This document shows positions 44,622 through 55,722 of a stretch of 64,000 nt of DNA, in pieces. The notes beneath the pieces were generated by a model, which made no database searches, was not told the DNA's origin, and was given only the letters and a program-made list of their open reading frames with translations. The stretch spans positions 1 through 64,000 of the forward strand of contig JAHLKC010000100.1 in the NCBI GenBank assembly GCA_025449115.1, read 5' to 3'. The stretch's first letter is position 1, and every line of letters starts with the position of its first letter. Both the position numbers and the translations under genes were made by a program. This stretch comes from Chytridium lagenaria. Its lineage: Eukaryota > Chytridiomycota > Chytridiomycetes > Chytridiales > Chytridiaceae.

Positions 44622-45971
44622 ATGACGACAGGCGATAAAGACTCGGTGGCCACGTTCAAGCTGTTGCTTATTGGAGATTCGGGGACGGGGAAGAGTTCAT
44701 TGCTGTTGAGGTTTACCGATGATACATGGTTTGCAGCCGGATGAGGTTTCTGCGACGATTGGTGGGTGTTATAGTCTTGGATTTGGGTGGTGAAGAACGG
44801 AGGGTGGAGAGTTTAGGGAGGAGGATTGAGGGATAAGAGGGGTAGATTTTGAAGAGGGGTATAGGGATGGAAGAGTATATGCGTGGAGGGTGGATGGATG
44901 GATGGGGAATGGAGGGACGGAGGTATGGTTGAGGAGATGGATGGTGATGTGTGGGAGTTTGGGTCCGTGCGTGGCCGCTGGTTGGATTGCAGAAAAGTTG
45001 AATAGTGAAAGGCAATGGATGGCATGTATAAAACGAGACGAAGGACTAATAATCAATTGATGAGATCGGTTCAGACCACACGATGGAGGATAGAAATTTG
45101 GACGACAGGGATACTGTGTTCTGCTAAGAGATGCTCTACTCGCCTCTCCTTTTTTTACAAAAAGCGGCCGTTTCTCTCCAAAGCGTGTTTATATCCATAT
45201 ACTTACGCTTCCTTCTTGCTTTTGTGTAGGGGTTGACTTTAAAGTCAAGACTATCGACGTTGATGCTAAAAAATATAAGTTGACGATTTGGGTGGGTAGT
45301 TTAATAAAGAAGGGAGGATGTTTACTAATATTGGATTTGTTTAGGATACAGCAGGTCAAGAACGGTTTCGCACATTGACATCAAGTTATTATAGGGGTGC
45401 TCAAGGTGTAATTTTAGGTAATTATTAATTTTATTCCTGATGTTTTGGGTTGACCCAAAAAAAAGAGAACCGTTGCAAATATGGCCGCTTATCTTTACGT
45501 TATACCAACTTTTAATATCTGATTGTTCTTTCAACTAGTTTACGACGTCTCCAACCGCCAAACATTCGACCATCTCCAGCTCTGGTTCACGGAACTCGAA
45601 ACATACAGCTCAACAAGAGACGTGATTAAGATGATTGTTGGAAACAAGAGCGATAAAGATGCATCAGGCGTACGAGAAGTCACTCGGAAGGAGGGAGAAA
45701 GCGTTTGCGAGAAGATGGGACATTGTTATTGAGACAAGTGCGAAAACGAAGAGCGGAGTTAAGGATGCATTTGTGGAGGTGTGAGAAAGGTGAGATGAAT
45801 GAATACTCATACTGGGTGGAAATAGTGTACTAACGTATGGGTATTTTTTTGGTAAGATCATTGAGACACCTGATCTTTGGCAAAAGTCACAAGTGACGCG
45901 ACCCGGAGGAAATGTGACGTTGACAGTTGGCCAACAGGAGGAAGGAAATCAGGATGCGTGCTCTTGTTTGA
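44622..45971 (+). CDS. RAB18: Rab18-like small GTPase, frameshifted
   Basis: Exons 44622-44761, 45230-45291, 45345-45417, from 45539 to about 45790, and from 45857. All G motifs are present: GDSGTGKSS (P-loop), [10 protein letters not shown] (switch I), WDTAGQERF (switch II), NKSDKD and ETSAK; RYRGAQG-type [15 protein letters not shown] follows. Sequence around FTDDT and IIETPDLW is Rab18-like (lipid droplet/ER traffic). Breaks: an extra T in TGGTTTGCAG near 44730; a shift near 45705 (EGE | AFARRW); a missing G near 45778 (EV | VRKIIETP); and an extra T at about 45968 that hides a terminal CSC prenylation motif. Without these the protein would be about 200 aa with a CxC end. Introns range from 53 to about 470 bp. 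Confidence 0.85.
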
Positions 45972-46670
45972 TATCTAAACCCTTTGCCATTCTTTATTGT
46001 TATTTGTGAGGTTCCTGTTATTCCTCTTCCCTGTGACTTTTTTTGTATCTGGCGTTTGTGCATTTTGGAGAAGACGCTAGATGTGGTTGAAAACGTTGGT
46101 GGTTAATGACGGGGCTTTTTTTGTTCTTCCGCCCTTTTATTTGTTTGGTCAAGGTCTTGTTTTTCCGTTAAGAACCCCCATATCACTTCATGTCATCCCA
46201 TTTCCGACTTACAGGACCATTTTGATTATTTTTGTTTTAGTATGTTTCTTGCATTGAGGCGTTCTTTTTCGTGTCCTGTGTTGCCCAAACTCCACCCTTC
46301 CCTCCCTCGTCTCTCCTCGTGTCGTGTCATATCGTGTCCTGTCGTGCCGTGCCGTGTCGTGTCGTCTCGTCTCTTTCTTTCATGTTTTTATCATATCTCT
46401 TTCATTTTTCTTCTTGTTTTTGCATTAAAATATAAATACTGTTAGTGTGGTTTGCCGTAGTAAATATTTGGCTTGAATTTTTACAATAATAATTAATAAA
46501 AAGATGGAATATATTCTACTATTTTATTAGTGATGACGTAAATACTTTGTTGGGCTGGCATTTTCCATCATCCTTGTGCAACATCCAAAAATATCCATTA
46601 GAGAAAATGAAAATTCACTTTTTCACACCTCGTGAGAAGTTTTGCAATCTTTATCTAATACGAGCAGAAA
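45972..46670. other. Intergenic with CGTGT simple repeat
   Basis: Bases 46316-46375 are a run of GTGTCGTGTC-type pentamers. This is the 3' flank of the Rab18-like gene and promoter of the acyl-CoA dehydrogenase gene. Confidence 0.5.
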
Positions 46671-48721
46671 ATGATCTTTCGATCCCTCTCCGTCATCCGT
46701 CAGGCCTCATCCGCATCGGCCGTCCTTCAGCGTAGGCACAATGTGTTGAGCGCTGCTGCTCCTGTGAGTATTATCATCAACATCATCATCCTAATATGAT
46801 GGCTCGGTACCCATATGCGTGTGTGTTGGTCATTCATGGGATAGTCATTTGGATGAGTCTGTTGTTGATTAAAGAAGACGGACCTCTGGATCGAGATGGA
46901 TTCTCTGCTTTGCATAGCCATCGGAGATATAGCTCTTCGTGGTTTACCTGATGTCGCTATGGCTGTTTTTTGAGGACATGATCATGCATGGCCATCTTCT
47001 TTGGATTTACTTTTCTGCTTTCTTGCTTTTCACCATCCCACGGACTTCTGAAAGGTCGTGTTGGCGTATGGATAATCAACACTTTTAGACATTCGACTCC
47101 CATCCCTTCGATCACCCTTCACCCTCTTTCAATTCCTTCGATCCAAATGTTCCTCTTCATCCCTCGCGTTGCATGCAACCATTTTTTTATTTTTTTTGGA
47201 ACATGAAACACGTACCCGTCCCAATCACACAATGCTTCTTCACGTACCCTATTTTAGTACCTAACATATCGCGTCTTTACTAAACTTCCTCTTTTTCTAT
47301 CAGTCCCTCCTCCGCGTCGCTCAACGCTCCTTTGCCTCCGAATCTGGAGCACACGCTGGAATCGGTTTCAGTCTCAACGCTGACCAGCAGGAGCTCCAAG
47401 ACCTCGCCAGATCTTTCACCGCCAAGGAAATTATCCCCAACGCCGCCCACCATGACCGTACAGGAGAATATCCCACTGAGATCCTTAAGAAGGTAGATTT
47501 TATAACATTCTTTGGAACGTTGCTGATCAATATTTAAAAGGCGTGGGAGGTCGGACTTTTGAACACCCACGTGCCTGCTGAGTATGGTGGTCTTGGTCTT
47601 GGTGTGCTTGACTGCGCCATTATCTCTGAGGAACTTGCGTATGGATGTACTGGTATCCAGACTGCCGCCGAGGCTAACGGTCTTGCCGTGAGTTCTATCT
47701 TTACATGCCTCTATTTGCCGATTTAATGACGTGCTAAACGCATCACAAATTTAATAGGAAGCCCCCGTCATCATCGGTGGTAACGACGCCCAAAAGAAGA
47801 AGTACCTTGGCCGTATGACCGAAGAACCCCTCATGTGTGCCTACTGCGTTACCGAGCCCGTTGCCGGATCCGACGTTGCCGGCATCCAAACCCGTGCCAC
47901 CAAGAAGGGTAACGAGTGGGTGATTAACGGATCCAAGATGTGGATCACCAACGGAGGAAAAGCCAACTGGTACTTTGTTCTTGCCAAGACCGACCCAGCT
48001 GCCAACGCCGGAAAGGCGTTCACTGGATTCATTGTTGATGGAGACTCTGCGGGTATCAGCATTGGAAAGAAGGAGATTAACATGGGACAAAGGTGCAGTG
48101 ACACCAGGGGTATTACGTTTGAGGATGTGGTTGTCAGCGACGAGAACCGGTTGGGAGATGTTGGCAAGGGATTCTCTTTGGCAATGGGGGCTTTTGACAC
48201 CACTAGGCCGCTTGTTGCTGCCGCTGCTGTTGGCTTGGCAAGGAGAGCTTACGAGGAGGCTTTGAAGTACTCTCTTGGTAAGCATGCATTTTCATTTCAT
48301 ACCCCACGTCCATTATTTCGTTCCTCATGATTGTTTTTTTCCCTGACATTCTGTTCACAGAGCGCAAGACTATGGGAAACCCATCGCCGAACACCAAGCC
48401 ATCTCTTTCATGCTCGCCGATATGGCCATTGGAGTTGAAGCTTCCCGATCCCTTGTCTGGAAATCCTCATGGCTCCGTGACGCTGGTCAACGTAACACTC
48501 TTTACGCGTCCATGGCCAAGGCCTTTGCATCAGAGGTTGCCAACAAGAACGCCGCAGACGCTGTTCAGATTTTCGGTGGAAACGGGTTCAACTCTGAGTA
48601 CCCTGTTGAGAAGTTGATGAGAGATGCAAAGATTTTCATGATTTATGAGGGGACCAGTCAGATTCAGAGGTTGATTATCTCGAGGATGGTGTTGGATGGA
48701 GCCAAGAAGGGCATCATGTAA
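46671..48721 (+). CDS. ACADM: Mitochondrial medium-chain acyl-CoA dehydrogenase
   Basis: Exons 46671-46763, 47304-47492, 47541-47687, 47758-48277 and 48361-48721. The product (about 436 aa) oxidises acyl-CoA to trans-2-enoyl-CoA with FAD, passing electrons to ETF. The N-terminus ([29 protein letters not shown]) is Arg/Ser-rich, a typical presequence, and exon 1 is mostly presequence. MCAD signatures: [92 protein letters not shown] and [11 protein letters not shown], whose Glu is the catalytic base. One base is missing at about 48378-48382 (GGGAAACCC), which shifts ERKTMG away from KPIAEHQ. The presence of MCAD argues against Saccharomycotina. Tail-to-tail with the E1 gene. Confidence 0.95.
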
Positions 48722-49449
48722 ACGGGGTCGCCCATTATTAACCTCTTTTTTTTTATTGAATCCCATCGGCTCTTTGGGGAATCTACCTTTTTGTATGAGA
48801 TTGGGACGTTGTCACCTTTCTCATTTACATTTATGATGGCTTCACCTTTTTTCCTTTTTTCTGTTTCTCACGAAAACAACGACTGATCCTCTTTTTCTAT
48901 TTCGCATAAAAAAAAAACAACCTATGGAAACGCCTCTTTGATATGCTGACTTTTTTTTCTACGTGTTGGAGCGTGACCCGTAATCTTATATCAACGTTTC
49001 AAACGTCTTTTCCAATATCGTCATGTCCCTTTGAAATACAAGGGACAAAGTGTTAACAACGGACTCGACTGGATCTTTTCTTCCCTTAAACAAAACATTA
49101 CATCAACACAAAGTGAATATGTGAGGCAAATAAGTGAGGATGTCATAAGCGATTCCCCATTGCATACACGACCCATGTTCACGCACGGTTTTTGTGTCTG
49201 CCTTGCATCGTCCTGTTTGTGTCCACCCACAAATGTAGCGCAGCTCAGTATGAAAACCATTCCTCTTCTACCACCGTATTGTTGTTTTTATTAAAGAATA
49301 ATAGAGAGTTAAAACGTAGACCGTCCCAAGGAACAAAGCTCCAAATTTTAAAAAACCAGCGGCACAAACTTCACCGTGTATGAGAACAAAAGCAAAAAAA
49401 ACACAAAATCAAAAAAACCATCATCCACCCCTCTCTACCCAACAATCAT
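48722..49449. other. Convergent intergenic region
   Basis: Shared 3' region of the acyl-CoA dehydrogenase (+) and dehydrogenase E1 (-) genes. It contains T- and A-rich tracts and no supported gene. Confidence 0.45.
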
Positions 49450-52400
49450 CTAAGCAAACAAATCCGTCAACAACTTCGCCTGCTCCTTCTTATACTCTGT
49501 CGAGATCCCAGTAGCACACGCGGCAAGCGGTTTCCTCCCAATGTACTTCAATCTGAGTCCCTCAGGAAGGAGCTGCTCAATCCTAGGCGCCACAAAAGTG
49601 TAACATCCTTGGTTCTGGGGCTCCTCTTGAAGCCAGATGAATTCTGCAAGAGAAAAAAATCAATTAAAAACAATTAAACAAAAAAATAAATGCGCCATCA
49701 AAGCAAAGCAAAGACAAGATAAAAAGGTAAACCCCACCTTTTGCATTTCCAAACCCTTCCACAACCTCCTTCACATCCTCCCACGGGAACGGCGCAACCT
49801 CCTCCAACCTCACCACAGCCATCGAAGTGATCCCCTTTGCAACCCGTTCCTTCTCAACATCATAAAACAGTTTCCCACTCACAAACACCACCTTGGTGAC
49901 ATCCGCCGCTCCTTGGGTGTGTCGACAAAACAGGTTGGAAGCCGGTTCCGGGCGTCATATCAGCGAGGGATGAGACGGCAGAAGGATGACGAAGAAGGGT
50001 TTTCGGACCAACGACGATGAGGGGTTTACGGAAGTTACGGTGCATCTGGGAGAGACGGGGGCGTTAGTTAAAAAGAAAGAGTTGGGTGATGGTACCTGAC
50101 GACGGAGGACGTGGAAGTATTGCGCGGGATAGTGGGGTTCACGACGTGCATGTTGGGGTTGTCCGGTGTAGGATCCGAGTAGTCAAACTTGGTGTCGCAG
50201 AGCTGGATATCATAACAATTAGAACACATATCCACCAAAAGACGACTTAGAGAAACAATAGTAGACAAAAAAAAATAGTACATAAATACATAAAGTATAA
50301 AAGTGTCCACTCGAAGTTTAACATTAAAAAAAACGAAACCGAAAGACCAAGGACGAAAGAATAGACATAATATGCTTTTTAGGGAGACCATCTCACCTGC
50401 AAGAACCTTTCAACCTGCAACTACTATGCTCAGGCCCAGCCCCATCATACCCATGCGGCAACAACAGCACAAGTCCACTCTGTCGCAACCATTTCGCCTC
50501 CCCACATCCCAAAACGTATCAATGATAATCTGTGCTCCATTAAAGAAATCCCCAAACTGCGCTTCCCAGATATACAATCGATCAGGTGTTCCCAACTCAT
50601 GCCAAGCTCAAAACCCATAACGCGAATTCACTAAGCGAGGAGTTGCGATCTCGAGATGAGCAGGTTGCTGGTCGCGGAGACGGTTCAAAGGCAGGATGGT
50701 GCGTTCGGTGGTTTGGTCGACGAGCATCACGTGGCGTTGGGAGAAGGTACCGCGGCCAACGTCTTGGCCGGAAATACGGACAGGGAAACCTATACGAAAA
50801 AAGATTGCATTTAGAACTCGTCCAAAGACTTTGGAAAAGCCCCTGGAGTACAGAGCGACATGAAAATACAAAAAAGCTTACCCTCAAGCAACAAAGTTCC
50901 AAATGCCAACGTCTCACAAGTTGCCCAATCCCAAATTATTTCCACTCTTAATCTTATTCTTCCGGTTCTCCACATGGAATTTCGCGAGTCTGTTGTGAAT
51001 GGTCTAACGAAAAGCATTTAGGTATGGAGTGGTGTATAGGCATAACTTACAATGCCATGCGCTTCAACAGATTTAAGGCCAACTTCAGTCAATGTCTCGG
51101 CGTTGACGCCTAGGTTATTAGAAGGGGTAGGTGGAGTCGGAACAAATACCTGTATCAAGCTTGGAGACGGCGACAGTGGGGAGAATCATTTTCGACCATT
51201 TGCCTTTCATAGTATCCGCCTAAATAAAACCGTTGAGTCAATAATTTCTATCAATCTCGATAAAACATCAAGCTTACAAAATAGAAAAAGAAGCTAGCAA
51301 ACAAAACAAAGTTCCCACGAAATTAAATAAGGGGGCGACAATGTAAGAAACACACCTCTGGCTCAAATCCGTAGCAATCCTCAAGGTGTTTCTCGAGTTT
51401 CGCGAAGTAATTGGTGCGCAATTCATCAATCTCTTGCTTTGTTACCACATTTTCGGCCATCAGACGTTCTTCGAAAAGGACCGGCACGGACCGACGACTG
51501 CGAATGGTTTTGTACATGAGGGGTTGGGTGAAAGCTGAAGAAAAAGTTTAAGTATGACTTTAAACAAATTGATGGGAAAACCACTCACAGGGTTCATCCA
51601 ACTCATTATGTCCCATTCTCCTGTATGCAATCAAATCAATTACCACATCCTTCCTAAACCTCATCCGGTACGCCGTTGCAACCCTAACCGCATACTCCAC
51701 ATCCTCAGGATAATCCGCATTAACATGAATCACCGGCGCATTGATCATTTTTGCAATATCAGAGGTATACACGGTGGACCGCGCATTCATCGCAGGCGTC
51801 GTATATCCAATCTGATTGTTAACAATAAGGTGTAGTGATCCACCAGCAGTGAAATGGGGGAGCGCGGATAAGCCAAGGGTTTCCGTGACAACTCCTTGAC
51901 CAGTAAAAGCCGAGTCACCGTGGATCTGGACACACCATAACACGGTCGCCAATGAAACAACCGGCAGTGTCAGGTGAGTTTTCGTACATATGCATCTGAC
52001 GAGCGCGTGCTTTTCCGACGGCAACAGGATTAATGGCTTCCAAGTGGGAAGGGTTGTGGAGGAGGGAGACATGGATGGGGTGTTTAGATTCGGGGTGGTG
52101 GAGGTCGACGGAGGTGGCTAGATGGGAGAGAACATCACCGGAACCGGGGAGGGTGGCGTTGGGGAATTCGGGGTTGCCTTTGACTTTGTGGAAGAGGGCG
52201 GTGGGGTTGTATTGAAGGAGGTCGGTTAGGAGGTTGAGACGGCCACGGTGGGGCATGCCGAGGACAATGTCACGGATGCCGGCTGGTAAAGCGACGATCA
52301 AATAATAAACGAAAAAAGAAAGGGAAAGACAAAAGCTTAGTATAAAAGAATCTTACAACTTCATTTCCTCAAACACTTTTAAAAGAAACCAAAACAGTAT

Positions 52401-53437
52401 AGTACTCACAACCACTTGCGCTCCTAAACACCGCATCAAGCGCCACCATCATCCCTTCAGCTCCCTCAAGCCCATATCTCTTGACCTGCGGAAACTTTTT
52501 CGCCATAAAATGATCAAACACCTCGGATTTCGTGAGAAGACTCATCATGCGTTTGAGTTCGGCAGGTGTTTGTGAGGTCTGATCGCGGGATTCAACGAGC
52601 TTGTTGAGAAACCGACGTTCGGTGAGGTTCTAAAATAGTTGATTTAGTAAAACTTTGATTGATGTGGTTGGTGGTCTGGGGGGGCACATGGAGAATTGTG
52701 AGTTTCTGGCATATTGAGAGAAACCCTTCTACGAAACAGACTCTCCATAAAGATAAAGATCATTCTAAATAATCATTTACAGGCAAGTGTCTACATCAGC
52801 ATGATCATCGAATGCCGCATCCGGGGGCCGATTGTATAAGATTGCGCGTCTCCAGCTAACACACACCCTCCCAAACCAACACACAAAACGTTCCACAATA
52901 ATTAATCAAACCTTCACACTCAACTTACCGGCATATGACTGAACTCAAACCCAATCCTTCCCGTATACGTGCCCTTCAGATGATCCACAACCTCTTTTAC
53001 CGTCGCCTCTTCCTTCCCCCCCATCGTCAAAATTCCATCCAGCTTGAACGTATCCCCTTCGGAAAGCCTGTACCGCTCAATCTCTAATTCAGGGGCACTT
53101 CCGGGCGTGCCGGTTGGTGTGAGGTTGAGGGGATCAAGAGAGGCGAGACGGTGACCGTATAAGCGGTAGGAATTGACGAGACGGACGAGGTTGGACCCGA
53201 CGGCGCGGTTGTTGAGTTGGGTTGGGGTGACTGGTTTTTTGAGGATAGGTTAGAATATAAGAAAACGGGATGGAGGGAGGGAGAATGATTATCAAAAGTT
53301 TGAATGAATTTACAGTCTACGACGGGGAACTCTTGAGGTGTGCGGTAGCCATAGACGTCACTGTCATAGTGGTATGTTCGTACGAAGAGAGGGAGTTTGC
53401 GCGCCACGCGAGGTGGACGGGTGAAGGCGCGGAGCAT
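49450..53437 (-). CDS. DHTKD1: DHTKD1-like 2-oxoadipate dehydrogenase E1, frameshifted
   Basis: Thiamine-diphosphate E1 of the 2-oxoglutarate dehydrogenase family. It starts [20 protein letters not shown] (mitochondrial presequence) and [10 protein letters not shown], then [14 protein letters not shown]. Core motifs: [159 protein letters not shown] and [12 protein letters not shown]. The short N-terminus before YGYR and the [15 protein letters not shown] region resemble DHTKD1 (lysine/tryptophan degradation, glutaryl-CoA formation) more than OGDH, which has a longer N-terminal arm. At least four frame breaks are seen (near 51931, 50530, 50410 and 49925). About ten introns. Assignment to DHTKD1 over OGDH is probable, not certain. 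Confidence 0.85.
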
Positions 53438-54252
53438 TGCTGGGAAGATTAAAAAGCGTTAGTAGAGGATTACATGGCAAGTCAATACGGTTTCTTGTCC
53501 ACATCACTTTGTCGGTAACAGGTAGTTGAGACCAACAAGCCCGATGATGCACAACTTGGTAGAAACTATTACTCACCGACTGTTCTTTAACGCAACGATT
53601 TAACACAAAAAAGATGGATGTTCTTGGATTGCACACTTGCAGAGGGTAGAAATGATGAACAGACGGACGCAACAAGCAACGAGAGGGTTTCTTCAGCAAA
53701 AACGATCCTCTTGTGGGATGGGATGGTATGAAATGACAATTGTCAATCAATTTATCTATTAGGGCACGCTGCATCCGACAGTTTTACGGGAGGGCTGATG
53801 CTCATCAACTCCTGGCTTTAACCCTAACAACGGCGTTTACTAATAAAAAAATACGTGATGAAGGGGTGGTCCGATGAAAGCATATGCTGTGGGGAGGTGG
53901 GGGCAATGAGGGGAGGCTATCTATCTGGGATTGACGGTGAAACGACGTCAGAAACAAACATGACGACAAGAGGTGTCAACGAGTGACCTTCATTGGAAAG
54001 TTGAGGGTTCGTGTTCATATATCGGACGGTTGAGGATGAAACAGGTATAGAGGCATCGCAGGTCAGATTGTTTTGATGCTCGCGTTAAACCTCCATCAGC
54101 AAAAGCTATTTAGCTCAGTGCTTATACCAAAGAATAAACTCTGGTGGAATCTATCACATCCACAGCCTCCGTCCAAACCTTTCATATAAAAGATGTAAAA
54201 AATTGGTACGCCTTCCGCCGTACATAACGATTTAATTCTAGTAAGTACCAAA
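53438..54252. other. Intergenic, nothing recognised
   Basis: 5' flank of the E1 gene and 3' flank of the PP2-like F-box gene. An open 136-aa minus-strand frame (53774-53364) overlaps the E1 start and lacks any recognised motif. Confidence 0.4.
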
Positions 54253-55248
54253 TTACAAACCAGTCCACGACTTCAAAACCCCCCCAATTGTTCCCAGTAA
54301 CCCATCGCTTTTAGACTCTGACGACGCCGGCCTCGAGGGGAATCCTAAACCAATGTGTCCTTCCTCAGGCCATCTCCTTGCCGGTTCCAACCCCACCGCA
54401 TCCAAATACAACGGCCCCATTTTCCAATTTACTCCGTGATCCACTATCGAAATCTGGACACAGGTAAACTCATTCTTGGATTCTGGGACTGTTATCATGG
54501 GAAGTGGGAATAACAACCATGAGGATTTTGATGGCTTTAGCGATAAAAAGTCATCAAATGAACGGGTTGCAAGGACCTAAATTTTGTATGTTAGAGGGGA
54601 AGGTGAGAAGGGGTGCTTACGGTATTGTTGAGAGTACATGTGACGAGAACGTCGTTGAGGGAGGAGCTATCGTTGAGACGGAGACGAAGGTAGGGGATAT
54701 AGAGGCCTGAGGGTACTGCGCGGAGAGTTGCTGAGACGTCTAACCAGCATACACTGTTAAGGACGGCTGTCTTAGGTGAGATGCTGGTGATGTCAATATA
54801 TACATTGAGTTTTCAAGATGTTATACCTTTGTTCCACGCTTTCTTCTAGGGACCAGTGTTCGTTGTCGAGCCATGCGATGGAGAGTTCAGAGGCGGTGAC
54901 GTAAAGACGTGCTAAGAGGTTAGCGGGGTGGTTTAAAACGCTGAGCTTTACAAAGTTCTTGGAATTTAAGTTTAAGCGTCGAAACATCTGCCGTTGATGG
55001 CGGTAGGCACTCCTAAGTATGTTACGATCAAAATGCTGTAGAATGGTATGTGGCCTTTACCTGCCCGAATCGGTTGACAGCATCAATGTCCACAGATGTA
55101 CATCATTGATGACGTACTTGAATCGGCTTGATGCGACCGAGATTGACAAAACATGTGCCGGTCTAAGGTACTTGAGAATATTGGTGAGGACTTCCGTTGG
55201 GATCGTTGAGAGGGATGAGAATGGTAGTGGTGATGGTGAGAGGTCCAT
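54253..55248 (-). CDS. F-box protein with PP2-like C-terminus
   Basis: Exon 1 from 55248 (MDLSPSPLPFSSLSTIPTEV) has an F-box: LSTIPTEVLTNILKYLRPAH, LSISVASSRFKYVINDVHLW. Later exons carry QRQMFRRLNLNSKN, LYVTASELSIAWLDNEHWSL, CWLDVSATLRAVPSGLYIPY and LRLRLNDSSSLN, followed by SKNEFTCVQISIVDHGVNWK, MGPLYLDAVGLEPARR. The pattern of strands with conserved Trp and Leu-Arg resembles phloem-protein-2 domains attached to F-boxes, which bind glycans in plants; this is a weak match. Introns follow GT-AG. The gene is transcribed divergently from the large F-box/ankyrin gene, with 474 bp between the ATGs. Confidence 0.65.
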
Positions 55249-55722
55249 GATTTCCGTCTGTATCAGTTATTTTTTTTAAAAGTGGCTGCCTTTCTTAAAA
55301 AAAAAGAGGAGACGGAAGCATTGGCATTCAACACCAAGCGCGTCATCGACGGCATGCATGCATGCAATCACAGTAATTTCCGTCAACAGCTATACGATAG
55401 AGTATCAAAAGTGTATTCAATAAAAAAGAAAAAATGATATGAAATGTGATGAAGTCAACGTAACTCTACTCCAGCATTATCTGAACGCCGATATGCGCAG
55501 GTGAAGGTTTAAACTTCAAACCCCATCTCCAACGGTACCTTAGTCGTGTCCATCATTCCCTAATACCTCCATTGCCTGTCTCTATCGACGTTCTTTGTAT
55601 TCTCGAATCGCAAACTTGTGTTCAACTTTTTTGACCCAATCTGAGCCACTAAACTTGAACGAGCGGGCGGTCCTTCCGGCGACACTCCCTCTACACACAA
55701 CACCCACATCCACCTTTCAACC
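55249..55722. promoter_or_regulatory. 474-bp divergent promoter between two F-box genes
   Basis: Start codons at 55248 (-) and 55723 (+) face away from each other. The region has a T-rich tract (55268-55306), a GCATGCATGCATGC palindrome at 55351-55366 (GGCATGCATGCATGC), and ATTCAATAAAAAAGAAAA near 55416. Confidence 0.5.

Noticed and set aside
47743..48285. 180-aa minus-strand ORF in the acyl-CoA dehydrogenase gene
   Set aside because: Antisense to the strongly conserved MCAD exon 4.
49450..53437. Pseudogene call for the dehydrogenase E1
   Set aside because: All motifs are conserved and breaks are single-base, as in unrelated neighbours; sequencing error is more likely.
49450..53437. Classic OGDH (2-oxoglutarate dehydrogenase) identity
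   Set aside because: The protein lacks the long N-terminal arm and starts at a YGYR segment, as DHTKD1 does. The alternative cannot be excluded without a phylogeny.
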